Source: Pseudolactococcus plantarum
Lineage (GTDB): Bacteria; Bacillota; Bacilli; Lactobacillales; Streptococcaceae
Direction: 5' to 3'
Length of the DNA stretch: 64,000 nucleotides
NCBI RefSeq assembly: GCF_002441715.1
Contig: NZ_JXJX01000003.1
Span: 2,849-66,848, forward strand
Shown here one piece after another: positions 22,105-31,724 of the stretch (its first letter is position 1; each line of letters opens with the position of its first letter). Below the pieces are notes generated by a model. That model did no database searches, was not told where the DNA came from, and saw nothing but the letters and a program-made list of their open reading frames with translations. The position numbers and the translations under genes were made by a program.

Positions 22105-22998
22105 ATGGTTGCTATGACAATATTTCTCATTATCATTATTTGCTTGATTTTAGCAAGTCTATCTAGTTTATTCTTTGTTGTCAAACAACAAAGTGTGGCT
22201 ATTGTAGAGCGTTTTGGTAAATTTCAATCGTTGGCACACTCAGGATTTCATTTCAAATTACCTTTTGGAATTGATCGTATCGCTGCACGTGTACAATTAC
22301 GTTTACTCCAAAATGATATGAATGTTGAAACAAAAACACAAGATAACGTGTTTGTACAGATGACAGTTGCCACTCAGTATCGAGTGGATGAGCAAAATGT
22401 AACAGATGCTTATTATAAACTGATGAATCCAGGAGAGCAAATCAAGTCATATATCGAAGATGCTTTGCGTTCAAGTGTGCCTAAGTTAACATTGGATGAG
22501 CTCTTTGAGAAAAAAGATGAAATTGCGCTTGAAGTTCAAAAACAGGTTGCAGAAGAGATGTCAACTTATGGGTATATCATTGTTAAAACATTGATTACAA
22601 AAGTTGAACCTGATGCTGAAGTTAAACAATCAATGAATGAGATCAATGCTGCACAAAGAAAACGTGTTGCTGCACAAGAATTAGCAAATGCTGATAAGAT
22701 CAAAATCGTTACTGCTGCCGAAGCAGATGCAGAAAAAGACAGACTTCATGGTGTCGGGATTGCTGAACAACGTAAAGCAATCGTTGACGGGTTAGCACTT
22801 TCAATTAAAGAAATGAAAGAGGCTGGTGTTGATATTTCAGAAGATCAAATTATGTCGATCTTATTAACCAACCAATATCTAGATACCTTGAACCAATTTG
22901 CAAATAACGGTAATTCATCTGTCTTCTTGCCAAGTCAACCAGACGGTATAGAGGATATTCGTACACAAATTTTAACAGCACTTAAAGCGAAAGCTTAA
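22105..22998 (+). CDS. SPFH/band 7 membrane protein (stomatin/QmcA-like)
   Basis: A 297-residue protein with one N-terminal membrane anchor (~5-27) and the SPFH/band 7 domain (~28-190; QQSVAIVERFGKFQSLAHSG is characteristic), then an Ala/Glu-rich coiled-coil region (~185-240, NEINAAQRKRVAAQELAN). Such proteins form membrane-associated oligomers and often regulate FtsH-type proteases or membrane microdomains. AGTAGGA precedes the ATG eight bases after the upstream gene. A strong terminator follows. Confidence 0.9.
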   Translation: MVAMTIFLIIIICLILASLSSLFFVVKQQSVAIVERFGKFQSLAHSGFHFKLPFGIDRIAARVQLRLLQNDMNVETKTQDNVFVQMTVATQYRVDEQNVTDAYYKLMNPGEQIKSYIEDALRSSVPKLTLDELFEKKDEIALEVQKQVAEEMSTYGYIIVKTLITKVEPDAEVKQSMNEINAAQRKRVAAQELANADKIKIVTAAEADAEKDRLHGVGIAEQRKAIVDGLALSIKEMKEAGVDISEDQIMSILLTNQYLDTLNQFANNGNSSVFLPSQPDGIEDIRTQILTALKAKA

Positions 22999-23011
22999 GC
23001 GTGAAAAATAT

Positions 23012-23056
23012 AAAAAACATTCTGAAGAGATAAAGCATCTCTCAGGATGTTTTTTT
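23012..23056 (+). terminator. Strong terminator after the SPFH gene
   Basis: AAAAAACATTCTGA-A-GAGAT pairs with ATCTCTCAGGATGTTTTTT (one bulge, one G-U), ending in a T run. Confidence 0.85.
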
Positions 23057-23124
23057 GATGTAAGAGATGACCTGAAAACCAGTCATTAGCAACCACGTCA
23101 TTACGCGTGTATTGAGATATTTTT

Positions 23125-23153
23125 TTGCCATTTTACTAAAAATCTGTTAAACT
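23125..23153 (+). promoter_or_regulatory. tRNA-Arg promoter
   Basis: TTGCCA (23125-23130), 17-base spacer, TAAACT (23148-23153); start expected ~16 bases before the tRNA. Confidence 0.65.
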
Positions 23154-23176
23154 AAAGTAGTTGTCTAACAAAAATT

Positions 23177-23248
23177 CCGTCCTTAGTGTAATGGATATCA
23201 CGTAAGATTCCGGTTCTTGAGATGGGGGTTCGATTCCCTCAGGACGGA
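23177..23248 (+). tRNA. tRNA-Arg (anticodon CCG)
   Basis: A 72-base cloverleaf: acceptor CCGTCCT/AGGACGG (7 bp), short D arm GTG…CAC, anticodon stem TAAGA/TCTTG with loop TTCCGGT (anticodon CCG, reads CGG), five-base variable loop and T arm GGGGG-TTCGATT-CCCTC. Discriminator A; CCA is not encoded. A T run follows as terminator. No integrated element is seen at its 3' end. Confidence 0.93.
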
Positions 23249-23459
23249 TTTTTTTTCTTTTATGCCTCCTCAACTTTGATAGATAGATTGTTGTAATAGG
23301 TATCTCTTATCAGGTTAAACATGATTAATGATTGTCAATGTCGCTGACTTTGACAATGACGTTTTTATCATGGGATAGTCAGTATCAAAACAAAGTGGAC
23401 AGGTTTGGAGTTACAGAAAAACTCCTATTGTGTATTGGTTTAGTAAGCGAAAGGAAATC

Positions 23460-24395
23460 ATGGAAATTCAATTTTTGGGAACTGGTGCTGGACAGCCAGC
23501 TAAGCAGCGTAATGTGACGTCAATTGCTTTGAAATTACTTGCTGAACGAAATGAAATTTGGTTATTTGATTGTGGAGAAGCGACACAACATCAAATTTTA
23601 GAAACAACGATTAGACCTAGAAAAATTACAAAAATTTTTATCACACACTTGCATGGGGATCATATCTTTGGCTTACCAGGTTTTTTATCTAGCCGTAGTT
23701 TTCAAGCCTCTTCCTTAGAAGATCAACAACAAGACTTAGACTTATATGGGCCTGTTGGCATTGAAAAATACGTCATGACTTCTTTAAGATTATCAGGTAG
23801 CAAGTTAAGCTATCGGATAAATTTCCATGAGCTTGATGCGAGTCATAGTGGCAAAATCTTTTCAGATGACTCTTTTGAAGTCCATATGTCACCATTAGAT
23901 CATACAATTTTTTGTATGGGGTATCGTGTGGTTGAAAAAGATAAAAAAGGTGAGTTAGATGCAGAAGCATTAAAAGCTGCTGGTGTCCCATTTGGGCCAC
24001 TATTTGGTAAAATAAAAAATGGTCAAGATATAGAGCTTGATGGTAAACTTATTAAAGCTGCTGATTTTATTGGGCCAGATAAACAAGGTCGTGTTGTGAC
24101 GATTTTGGGTGACACAAGACAAACTGATAAGGCAGTTCGTTTGGCAATAGGTAGTGACTTATTAGTACATGAAGCGACTTATCAAGCAAGTGAGGCCAAG
24201 ATAGCTAGAAATCATGGTCATTCGACAACTAAGCAAGCAGCTGAAGTTGCCAAACAAGCCCAAGTCAAACGGTTGTTGCTAACACATATTTCTGCAAGAT
24301 ATGTTGGACCTTTAGTCAGTCAGTTATTAAAAGAAACTAAGCAGACATTTGATAATAGTTTTGTGGTTAAAGATTTATATGAAGAAATAATATGA
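23460..24395 (+). CDS. rnz: Ribonuclease Z
   Basis: A 311-residue zinc endonuclease maturing tRNA 3' ends that lack encoded CCA, fitting the adjacent tRNA-Arg. The metal site [15 protein letters not shown] (~62-76), GDTR later (~211) and HISARY near the end (~270) are visible. ATG at 23460 follows AAAGGAAATC; an upstream in-frame ATG at 23430 has no ribosome site. The stop overlaps the next ATG. The gap 23249-23459 holds only an 8-bp inverted repeat ATTGTCAA/TTGACAAT (23331-23357). Confidence 0.96.
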   Translation: MEIQFLGTGAGQPAKQRNVTSIALKLLAERNEIWLFDCGEATQHQILETTIRPRKITKIFITHLHGDHIFGLPGFLSSRSFQASSLEDQQQDLDLYGPVGIEKYVMTSLRLSGSKLSYRINFHELDASHSGKIFSDDSFEVHMSPLDHTIFCMGYRVVEKDKKGELDAEALKAAGVPFGPLFGKIKNGQDIELDGKLIKAADFIGPDKQGRVVTILGDTRQTDKAVRLAIGSDLLVHEATYQASEAKIARNHGHSTTKQAAEVAKQAQVKRLLLTHISARYVGPLVSQLLKETKQTFDNSFVVKDLYEEII

Positions 24396-25129
24396 TGATG
24401 AAAAATATGGTGATTACCGGTGCGACAGGGGATATCGCACGTGAAATCATTAATCAAGTAACTGGTTATAATCTGATTTTGCTATCACGTCATACTGAGA
24501 GTCTACAAGGGGTATCCGATTACCTGTATCAAGTTGATCTTTCTGATGAAACGTCAATCATGCAGACTTGTCAGGAGATTTCTCAGAAATTTGGCACGAT
24601 AGATGTTTTAATCAATAATGCTGGGTATGGGATGTTTAACGACTTTTTATCTGAGGGTAACAAAGATATTCGACAGGTATTTGAAGTGAATGTTTTTGCG
24701 ATGATGACAGTGACTAAAGCCTTCTTACCTGATATGATAGCTAAAAAATCAGGAAAAATCATCAATATCGCATCAATTGCAAGTTATATGGCTACCGCTA
24801 AAACAACAAGTTATGCGGCAAGTAAGTTTGCAGTTCGTGGATTTTCAAATGCGTTACGTCAAGAGCTATATACGGCTAATGTTGGCGTATTAGTTGTCAA
24901 TACTGGTCCAGTCTTGACAAAGTTTCATGCGGACAATCCTGATTATTTAAGTCGCGTTGGTAAACATGCCGTAACAGCTGAATATGTTGCAAAAAAAATT
25001 GTTAACAACTTAGAGACGCAAAAAATGGAGTTAAATATCCCTTGGCAATTCAATATCAGTCGATTATTTGCCACAGTGTTTCCAGAGTTAACAGAGAAAA
25101 TAACACGGAGGTTTTTCAATTTAAAATGA
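24392..25129 (+). CDS. Short-chain dehydrogenase/reductase
   Basis: A 245-residue Rossmann-fold oxidoreductase. [12 protein letters not shown] (~9-20) is the TGxxxGxG cofactor loop, NNAGYG (~75) and the catalytic Ser with YAASKFA (Tyr-x-x-x-Lys, ~132-138) follow. The substrate cannot be read from sequence. It overlaps rnz at its start and recJ at its end, so it is translated within one operon; streptococci keep this gene in the same place. Confidence 0.9.
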   Translation: MMMKNMVITGATGDIAREIINQVTGYNLILLSRHTESLQGVSDYLYQVDLSDETSIMQTCQEISQKFGTIDVLINNAGYGMFNDFLSEGNKDIRQVFEVNVFAMMTVTKAFLPDMIAKKSGKIINIASIASYMATAKTTSYAASKFAVRGFSNALRQELYTANVGVLVVNTGPVLTKFHADNPDYLSRVGKHAVTAEYVAKKIVNNLETQKMELNIPWQFNISRLFATVFPELTEKITRRFFNLK

Positions 25130-27351
25130 TCACACCTACCTATGATTGGCAAGTTAATTTAGATGAGCCGACAACAGAATTTATTAAGTTAGCCAAAAAA
25201 CAAAAGTTAGATGCACTCTCGGCAAAGCTGCTGTGGCAGCGAGGGATTAGAGAAGCAGACGCGTTAGTTAACTATCTAACACCGACGTTAGATATGTTGC
25301 ATGATCCATTTTTATTTCATGGGATGCAAAAAGCTGTGAAACGCATTCAAGATGCAGTTGAAAAACAAGAAACGATTTTAATTTATGGTGATTATGACGC
25401 AGATGGCATGACCAGTGCCAGTATCATGAAGTCAGCACTTGATGAAATTGGTGCCGAAAGTTTAGTTTATCTGCCCAACCGTTTTACTGATGGCTATGGG
25501 CCTAATCTGGACGTTTATAAATACTTTATTGATAATGAAGGTGTCTCACTCATCATTACGGTTGATAATGGTGTATCAGGACATGCTGCAATTGCCCATG
25601 CTCAAGAAAATGGATGCGATGTGATTGTGACGGATCACCATTCACTACCGCAAACCCTGCCAGATGCCTATGTGATTATTCATCCAGAACATCCGGATGG
25701 CGCCTATCCTTTCAAAGCATTAGCTGGTTGTGGTGTTGCTTTTAAAGTTGTGTGTGCGCTTTTAGAGTATATTCCGTCTGAGATGTTAGATTTGGTAGCG
25801 ATTGGGACGATAGCAGATATGATGTCGCTCACTGATGAAAATCGTACGCTAGTTAAGTTTGGTATAGAGATGCTTAAACATACCGAGCGTGTAGGTCTAG
25901 AAGCGTTAATCAATATCGCAGATCTTGATAAACAGACCATAACAGAGGAGACGATTGGTTTCCAAATCGCACCTAGATTAAATGCTTTGGGACGGTTAGA
26001 TGATCCAAATCCTGCAATTGAATTGTTAACAGGATGGGATGAGGACGAGACGCGACAGATTGCTGAGATGATCGACGCTAAAAACCAAGAAAGAAAAGCC
26101 TTGGTAGCAGAGATGCTTTTAGCATCAGAAAAGCAACTAGATGATAGCCCAGTTCAGTTTATCTATCAAACCGGTTGGCATCCAGGTATACTCGGAATTG
26201 TTGCAGGGCAACTTGTTCAAAAAACGGGTAAACCGATAGTGATGCTATCAGAAGAAGATGGTGTGTTAAAGGGTTCTGCACGATCTATACCCGCTTTTAA
26301 TATGTTTGAGGCTTTATCTCCTCATCGTGATTTATTTATCTCGTTTGGTGGACATGCACAAGCTGCTGGTATGACGTTTAAGTTAGCACAATTACCTGAA
26401 ATTAAGTCTGTGATTACTGAATATATCCGTGATAATCAGATAGATATGTCTCAAAAAACACCACTCTTAATCGATGATGTCATTAACTTAGATGACGTGA
26501 GCTTGGATACAATCAAGTCTCTTGCTAAGCTAGCACCATTTGGCCAAGATAATGCTAAACCTGTTTTTGAGGTTAAGGATTATCAAGTGCTACAAAGTCG
26601 TTCTATGGGCCAGGATAATAGTCATCTGAAGCTGAAACTGCAACAAGATAAAACGAGTTTAGAAGCAATTTATTTTGGTCATGGTCGTGATGCCTTGGAT
26701 TTTGAACAAGTTGCACCAGATTTGGCAGTAACGTTATCGGTTAATATGTGGAATGGCAATACATCTGTTCAATTAATGATTGTGGATGCTAAAGTGTGTG
26801 GCAGTCAGTTGATTGATTTAAGAAATAAGCAAAAGCAAACAACTATTCCGAGCGATGCCTGTATCTTTACGAATCAAGTATCAAGTGAGGAGACGACGAG
26901 CGATAGCTTGGTGGTTGAAGAAACGCCAACAGATATTGCTGCACTAGAGCGATTGAAGGTGTTAGTTACCACGCATGACTTTAACGCAATTTACTTTAAA
27001 AATCAGATTCAAGCTGACTATTATTTGACAGGTGGTGGCACGCGTGAGCAATTTGCCAAATTCTATAGAACGATTTATCAATATCCCGAATTTGAGGTGA
27101 GATATAAGTTAGGTAGTTTATCAGAATTTTTACATATACCTGAAATTTTATTAGTTAAAATGATTCAGATTTTTCAAGAGTTAGGCTTCATTACACTTGC
27201 CGATGGGGTGATGAGCGTTGATAAAACAGCAGTTAAGCGTGATATTGCTGAGAGCAAAATTTATCAAGAATTGCAAGAACTCGTTACCCTACAGTCGTTT
27301 TTTGCCTTATCACCAGTAGGTGATATTTATAAAAAATTGAAAGAGAATTAA
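25126..27351 (+). CDS. recJ: Single-stranded-DNA exonuclease RecJ
   Basis: A 741-residue 5'-3' exonuclease for recombination and repair. The DHH domain has [13 protein letters not shown] (~85-97) and VTDHHSLP (~169-176); the DHHA1 domain has [12 protein letters not shown] (~407-418); a Firmicutes-specific C-terminal extension follows (~565-741). ATG at 25126 overlaps the SDR stop (ATGA); GGAGG lies 14 bases upstream, rather far. The frame is open further upstream inside the SDR gene but without a start signal. Confidence 0.96.
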   Translation: MITPTYDWQVNLDEPTTEFIKLAKKQKLDALSAKLLWQRGIREADALVNYLTPTLDMLHDPFLFHGMQKAVKRIQDAVEKQETILIYGDYDADGMTSASIMKSALDEIGAESLVYLPNRFTDGYGPNLDVYKYFIDNEGVSLIITVDNGVSGHAAIAHAQENGCDVIVTDHHSLPQTLPDAYVIIHPEHPDGAYPFKALAGCGVAFKVVCALLEYIPSEMLDLVAIGTIADMMSLTDENRTLVKFGIEMLKHTERVGLEALINIADLDKQTITEETIGFQIAPRLNALGRLDDPNPAIELLTGWDEDETRQIAEMIDAKNQERKALVAEMLLASEKQLDDSPVQFIYQTGWHPGILGIVAGQLVQKTGKPIVMLSEEDGVLKGSARSIPAFNMFEALSPHRDLFISFGGHAQAAGMTFKLAQLPEIKSVITEYIRDNQIDMSQKTPLLIDDVINLDDVSLDTIKSLAKLAPFGQDNAKPVFEVKDYQVLQSRSMGQDNSHLKLKLQQDKTSLEAIYFGHGRDALDFEQVAPDLAVTLSVNMWNGNTSVQLMIVDAKVCGSQLIDLRNKQKQTTIPSDACIFTNQVSSEETTSDSLVVEETPTDIAALERLKVLVTTHDFNAIYFKNQIQADYYLTGGGTREQFAKFYRTIYQYPEFEVRYKLGSLSEFLHIPEILLVKMIQIFQELGFITLADGVMSVDKTAVKRDIAESKIYQELQELVTLQSFFALSPVGDIYKKLKEN

Positions 27352-27352
27352 C

Positions 27353-27865
27353 ATGGATTTAAAAAAATATATTGCAACAATTCCAGATTACCCAGAAAAA
27401 GGTGTGATGTTTAGAGATATCTCTCCTTTAATGGCAGATGGTAATGCGTATAGTTATGCGATTCGCGAAATTGTCCAGTATGCGATTGATAAAAAGATTG
27501 ATGTGATTGTTGGCCCTGAAGCTAGAGGATTTATTGTTGGGTGTCCAGTTGCATTTGACTTAGGTATCGGGTTTGCACCTGTTAGAAAACCAGGTAAACT
27601 ACCGCGTGAAGTGATTGAGGCTCAGTATGAAAAAGAGTATGGTTTTGATACCTTAACTATGCATGCTGATGCGATCAAACCAGGGCAACGTGTCTTGATC
27701 GTTGATGATTTATTAGCGACAGGTGGAACAGTGAAAGCGACGATTGAGTTAATTGAAAAACTTGGTGGTATTGTTGCCGGATGTGCATTTTTAATCGAAC
27801 TAGATGACTTAAAAGGTCGTGAAAAAATTGGTGATTATGCATATAAAGTATTAATGCATTACTAA
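27353..27865 (+). CDS. apt: Adenine phosphoribosyltransferase
   Basis: 170 residues, the usual Apt length. Converts adenine and PRPP to AMP. PRPP-binding motif [13 protein letters not shown] (~118-130), and FRDISPLM and GPEARGF segments typical of Apt. One base after recJ; GAAAGAG precedes the ATG. Confidence 0.97.
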   Translation: MDLKKYIATIPDYPEKGVMFRDISPLMADGNAYSYAIREIVQYAIDKKIDVIVGPEARGFIVGCPVAFDLGIGFAPVRKPGKLPREVIEAQYEKEYGFDTLTMHADAIKPGQRVLIVDDLLATGGTVKATIELIEKLGGIVAGCAFLIELDDLKGREKIGDYAYKVLMHY

Positions 27866-27968
27866 AATACATAAGCTTATGGTAAAATAAGAATAGTAAA
27901 CGTGATAGGCCATCTATAAACGCCGTTTTTAGATAAGATCCTATACTTTGTTTGATGGAGATAAGATA

Positions 27969-28526
27969 TTGAAAATTAAAGCATTTGCAAAGCAAGATTT
28001 GTCAGAACTTTCTATGATTGAAGTGGCACATGCCATGTTGGAAGAAAAAGGCAAGGAGATGGAATTTAATGTCCTTGTAAATGATATACAAGATTACCTT
28101 GGTAAATCTGATAGCGAGATTCGTGATCGGTTGTCGCGTTTTTATACAGAATTGAATACAGATGGTAGCTTTATTCCACTCGGTAATAACGTATGGGCTT
28201 TACGTTCATGGTATGCTATCGATGAGATTGATGAAGAAGTTGTTGCGCTTGATGAGTTAGACGATGACGGTGAGAGACCAGTCAAAAAACGTAAAAAAGT
28301 CAATGCTTTTGCAGCCGATGGTGTAGACATCGATTATAGTGATGATGATCCTGAAGATGACGATGCTTTAGATGATGAAGATGTGACTTATGATGATGAA
28401 AATCCAGATGATGAAAAGGATGAAGCAGAAGCATTTGACGCAGAGTTAGAAGAAGTTGATCTTGATGTTGAGACAGTTGATGGTCTTGAAGATGAAGACG
28501 ATGATGAAGATGACGAAGAAGACTAA
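27969..28526 (+). CDS. rpoE: RNA polymerase delta subunit
   Basis: 185 residues. The N-terminal winged-helix (HARE-HTH) domain (~1-90, [20 protein letters not shown]) is followed by an extremely acidic, unstructured tail of Asp/Glu (~95-185), as known for delta of Firmicutes, which aids polymerase recycling. The preferred start is TTG at 27969 with GGAG eight bases upstream; the frame is open from an ATG at 27948 with no ribosome site. Own promoter likely in the 103-base gap after apt; a terminator follows. Confidence 0.95.
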   Translation: MKIKAFAKQDLSELSMIEVAHAMLEEKGKEMEFNVLVNDIQDYLGKSDSEIRDRLSRFYTELNTDGSFIPLGNNVWALRSWYAIDEIDEEVVALDELDDDGERPVKKRKKVNAFAADGVDIDYSDDDPEDDDALDDEDVTYDDENPDDEKDEAEAFDAELEEVDLDVETVDGLEDEDDDEDDEED

Positions 28527-28534
28527 GTGTTTAT

Positions 28535-28563
28535 AAAAAAGATGGAGAAATCCATGTTTTTTT
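28535..28563 (+). terminator. rpoE terminator
   Basis: ATGGA-GAAA-TCCAT (28542-28555) flanked by A and T runs. Confidence 0.75.
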
Positions 28564-28572
28564 ATTAAATTC

Positions 28573-28600
28573 TTGATTTTCAAGGATTTTCGTGTATAAT
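28573..28600 (+). promoter_or_regulatory. mltG promoter
   Basis: TTGATT (28573-28578), 16-base spacer, TATAAT (28595-28600). Start expected near 28607. Confidence 0.75.
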
Positions 28601-28615
28601 CAAATTGATAACTCT

Positions 28616-28648
28616 TGATCATGACAAAGCTCTGTTTTGTCATGATCA
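28616..28648 (+). promoter_or_regulatory. 13-bp hairpin in the mltG 5' leader
   Basis: TGATCATGACAAA (28616-28628) pairs perfectly with TTTGTCATGATCA (28636-28648) around a seven-base loop. No T run follows. It would sit at about +9 to +41 of the mRNA, 24 bases before the start codon. It may be an RNA stabiliser or an operator in DNA. Confidence 0.7.
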
Positions 28649-28671
28649 TAAGAAAGTGGAAGAAAATTGAT

Positions 28672-30159
28672 TTGAAAGATAAAGATACGCAAAATTTTGA
28701 GCGTGAGAGTTTTAAAGATAAGATTCTACGCGAATTAGAAGCGAGCAAACAAGTTTCAGACGAGGAAGTTGATGAGTTTGATCAGGTAAGTGACAACTTA
28801 CGAGCTACAGATAACACACTTGACGAAAACAATATAGCCGATATTACGTTAAATGAATCTGATTTGATTCACAATAAAAGTCAATCTGCTTCTGATATCG
28901 ATAAACTTTCAGAAGATGTTGTTGTTGAGGAACAAAAACCTAGGCTAGAGAAGAAGGCGGAAATGTCCAGAAAACCTAGAGAATCTCAGGAGAACCTAAA
29001 ACGTTCTGCGAAAAAAGCCTCTAAACGTTTAGCTGGAAAAATTATTGCTGTTGTTGCACTTATTTTATTTGTAGTAGGCGGCGCAACTGCTTATTTTGGC
29101 TATCGTTATCTGAAGAGTGAGCTTCAACCATATAGTACAACTGATAAGACTATCAAGGCTATTGCTATTCCTAAAGGTGCTTCAAGCAAGGAAATTGGTG
29201 ATGTGCTCCAAAAAAATAAAATTATTAAAAATGCGACTGCCTTTAAATATTATACAAAGTTAAAAAGTTTATATGGCTTTAAGTCGGGGTATTATAATTT
29301 ATCTCCTAATATGACGTTGACAGATATTGCGAAAACGTTACAAAAAGGTGGAACTGAAAAACCTGTTGCACCTGTTTTAGGGAAGATAACGATTCCTGAA
29401 GGATTTACAATTGATCAGATGTCAACTAAAGTGTCAGAAAATGCTGAATCTAAATCAGAAAAAACACCATTTTCTAAATCAGATTTTCTAAAAGTGATAA
29501 CAGATCAGAATTTCATTAATAAAATGAAAACAACTTATCCGGATCTTTTTGCTTCACTACCAGATCCATCATCAGGCGTTAAATATCAACTAGAGGGATA
29601 TCTTTTCCCTGCAACTTATGAATATACCAAGAATTCAACAATGCAATCAGTTGTTGAAGAAATGATTGCGGCAATGAATCAAAATATGGCACCATATTTT
29701 GAAGAAATTAAAGCAAAAAATATGACAGTTAACGAAATTTTAGCAATTGCTGCTTTAACTGAAAAAGAAGCAAATAATGATGCTGATCGTAGAAATGTCG
29801 CACAAGTCTTTTATAATCGTATTAATGGCGATATGACTTTAGGTTCAAACATTTCAATTTTGTATGCTGAAGGTAAGTTAGGAGAAAAAACGTCTCTAGC
29901 AGATGATGCGGCTGTTAATACCAAGCTAGATTCACCATTCAACTTATATTTGAATTTAGGTTATGGACCTGGACCAGTAACAAATCCAAGCCTATCAGCT
30001 ATTAAAGCAGCAGTCGAGCCTACAGCTAATAGTTATCTCTATTTTGTTGCTGATGTTACAACTGGTAAAGTTTATTTTTCAGAGACACAAGATGAACATG
30101 ATGCCAATGTACAAAAATACGTTAATGATAAATTAACTAAAAATTCTAGCTCAAACTAA
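28672..30159 (+). CDS. mltG: Endolytic transglycosylase MltG
   Basis: A 495-residue membrane enzyme that cuts nascent glycan strands and works with peripheral cell-wall synthesis. A long charged cytoplasmic region (~1-120), one membrane segment (~125-147, IIAVVALILFVVGGATAYFG) and an extracellular LytG/YceG domain with LysM-like part and the catalytic Glu in IAALTEKEANND. The TTG at 28672 follows GTGGAAG and fits the mRNA; the frame is open to 28615, but that lies in the leader hairpin. Confidence 0.93.
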   Translation: MKDKDTQNFERESFKDKILRELEASKQVSDEEVDEFDQVSDNLRATDNTLDENNIADITLNESDLIHNKSQSASDIDKLSEDVVVEEQKPRLEKKAEMSRKPRESQENLKRSAKKASKRLAGKIIAVVALILFVVGGATAYFGYRYLKSELQPYSTTDKTIKAIAIPKGASSKEIGDVLQKNKIIKNATAFKYYTKLKSLYGFKSGYYNLSPNMTLTDIAKTLQKGGTEKPVAPVLGKITIPEGFTIDQMSTKVSENAESKSEKTPFSKSDFLKVITDQNFINKMKTTYPDLFASLPDPSSGVKYQLEGYLFPATYEYTKNSTMQSVVEEMIAAMNQNMAPYFEEIKAKNMTVNEILAIAALTEKEANNDADRRNVAQVFYNRINGDMTLGSNISILYAEGKLGEKTSLADDAAVNTKLDSPFNLYLNLGYGPGPVTNPSLSAIKAAVEPTANSYLYFVADVTTGKVYFSETQDEHDANVQKYVNDKLTKNSSSN

Positions 30160-30315
30160 GTCTGTCAAAAAATAATAAATGGCTGACAGTAATTAACATA
30201 TACTTGCCCAAGAAAGGAAGCAGTCTTACAAACTATATCGGATTAAACTATGTTGCAGTGATATAAAGGTAACAGTGATAACGAAATGTGATTATACGTA
30301 GACTCAATATTAATT

Positions 30316-30798
30316 ATGGTAGAAACAAAAACATATCAAATGACCCGTGAGGGATTTGAAGAATTAGAAGCAGAACTAGATCATCTAAAACTTGTGAAAC
30401 GTGCAGAAATTGTTGAACGTATCAAAGTGGCTAGATCTTATGGTGACTTATCAGAGAATTCTGAGTATGAAGCAGCTAAAGATGAACAGGCCTTTGTTGA
30501 AGGGCGTATCGCAACAGTTGAAACGATGATTAGAAATGCCGAAATCGTTGACAATGCAGGTGTGAAACGCAATGAGGTTGCTTTAGGTAAGACAGTCACT
30601 TTTGTCGAACTTGGTGAGAAAGACGAAGAAACATATAAAATCGTCGGTTCTGCAGAAGCTGACCCATTTAATGGTAAGATTTCAAATGAGTCACCTATTG
30701 CTGCAGCATTAATCGGTAAGAAAACAGGGGATGAAGTTGTGATTCCATTACCTGTTGGTGAAATAAAAGTGGAAATTGTTAAAGTCTCTACAAAATAA
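30316..30798 (+). CDS. greA: Transcription elongation factor GreA
   Basis: 160 residues, the usual length. Rescues backtracked RNA polymerase by stimulating transcript cleavage. N-terminal coiled coil with the acidic tip in [17 protein letters not shown] (~40-56) and a C-terminal FKBP-like domain. The ATG has no recognisable ribosome-binding site, which is odd for an abundant protein. It follows mltG, as in streptococci; the 156-base gap contains a CTGTCA/TGACAG inverted repeat without a T run. Confidence 0.96.
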   Translation: MVETKTYQMTREGFEELEAELDHLKLVKRAEIVERIKVARSYGDLSENSEYEAAKDEQAFVEGRIATVETMIRNAEIVDNAGVKRNEVALGKTVTFVELGEKDEETYKIVGSAEADPFNGKISNESPIAAALIGKKTGDEVVIPLPVGEIKVEIVKVSTK

Positions 30799-30859
30799 TG
30801 CTGGAAAAGCACCATCATAAACAAAAGATTGTTTAATGTTGATGTGACCCACGAAATAA

Positions 30860-30896
30860 AAAAACTTTCAAATGTAAAAATTTGGAAGTTTTTTTT
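30860..30896. terminator. greA terminator
   Basis: AAAAACTTTCAAAT (30860-30873) pairs with ATTTGGAAGTTTTT (30880-30893) with one G-U; T run follows. A and T flanks allow function in both directions. Confidence 0.85.
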
Positions 30897-30998
30897 ATTG
30901 TTAAGTTAAGATGTGTCAGTCAGGTATTGTGATGACGATGAGAGATGTTTAACCCTAGCCAACAAGTACTAATATTAGCAAAAAAAGCTGTAAAATGA

Positions 30999-31021
30999 TA
31001 CAATGGTCGAATAAGGTCAAA
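30999..31021 (+). promoter_or_regulatory. ctsR promoter -10 and CtsR box
   Basis: TACAAT (30999-31004) is followed by GGTCGAA-TAA-GGTCAAA (31005-31021), a CtsR heptad direct repeat with one deviation in the left half. Its position right after the -10 fits autorepression of ctsR-clpC. The rest of 30897-31180 shows no gene; the leader is about 170 bases. Confidence 0.8.
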
Positions 31022-31180
31022 GTTATTTTGGCACATGATAATGGACAAAAGATTGTCTAGTTTTATCTAACCTAAGTCATAACAGACTGACTAATAACAG
31101 AAAATGACTCAACTGTAACGATCAAATGATAGTTGCAGTCAAGAAATAGATTGATGATATAGCTTGATGAGGAGGGGTTT

Positions 31181-31627
31181 ATGAGAAATACATCAGATAT
31201 GATTGAGAAGTATCTAAAAGAGCTACTGACTCAAGCTGCTGAAATTGAAATTAGACGATCAGAGTTAGCAGCAAATTTTGGTGTCGTTCCAAGTCAGATT
31301 AATTATGTGATCAAAACACGATTCACATTACCAAAAGGATTTGAAGTAGAAAGTAAACGTGGTGGCGGTGGCTACATTAGGATCGTTAGAATACAATACT
31401 CGGATGAGCATGAATTTTTAATGGATTTATTGAATAAAATACCCGAGAAGTTGACGATTACGCTGTTAAGAGATTTATTACAGCTACTCTTTAATGAAAA
31501 CATTTTAGCTGAACGTGAAGGTAACTTATTTTTAGCAACTTTAAGTAGTCCTGTATTGACAGACTTACAGCGTGCGATTTTATTGACAACCTTAGTTCAG
31601 GGACTAGACAAGTGTTCAAACGACTAG
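31181..31627 (+). CDS. ctsR: Heat-shock repressor CtsR
   Basis: 148 residues. Represses clp genes until heat or protein stress. The N-terminal winged HTH (IEIRRSELAANFGVVPSQINYVI, ~22-44) is followed by the beta-wing GGGGYIRI, which contains the tetraglycine loop that senses heat, and a C-terminal dimer/McsB-contact domain. GAGGAGGGG precedes the ATG. It is followed by clpC; mcsA and mcsB of Bacillus are absent, as in other Streptococcaceae. Its own operator is upstream. Confidence 0.96.
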   Translation: MRNTSDMIEKYLKELLTQAAEIEIRRSELAANFGVVPSQINYVIKTRFTLPKGFEVESKRGGGGYIRIVRIQYSDEHEFLMDLLNKIPEKLTITLLRDLLQLLFNENILAEREGNLFLATLSSPVLTDLQRAILLTTLVQGLDKCSND

Positions 31628-31724
31628 CCCACCTCTCAGTCATACCAAACTAGCCGATTGGTTAAGTAAGCACAGTTAACCTATTGATCAAAAACGTAGA
31701 ATATATAAAAGGAACAATTCATAA

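Noticed and set aside
23177-23248. tRNA-Arg as the ICE attachment site
   Set aside because: The integrase end is 4 kb away with intact core genes between, and no element abuts the tRNA.
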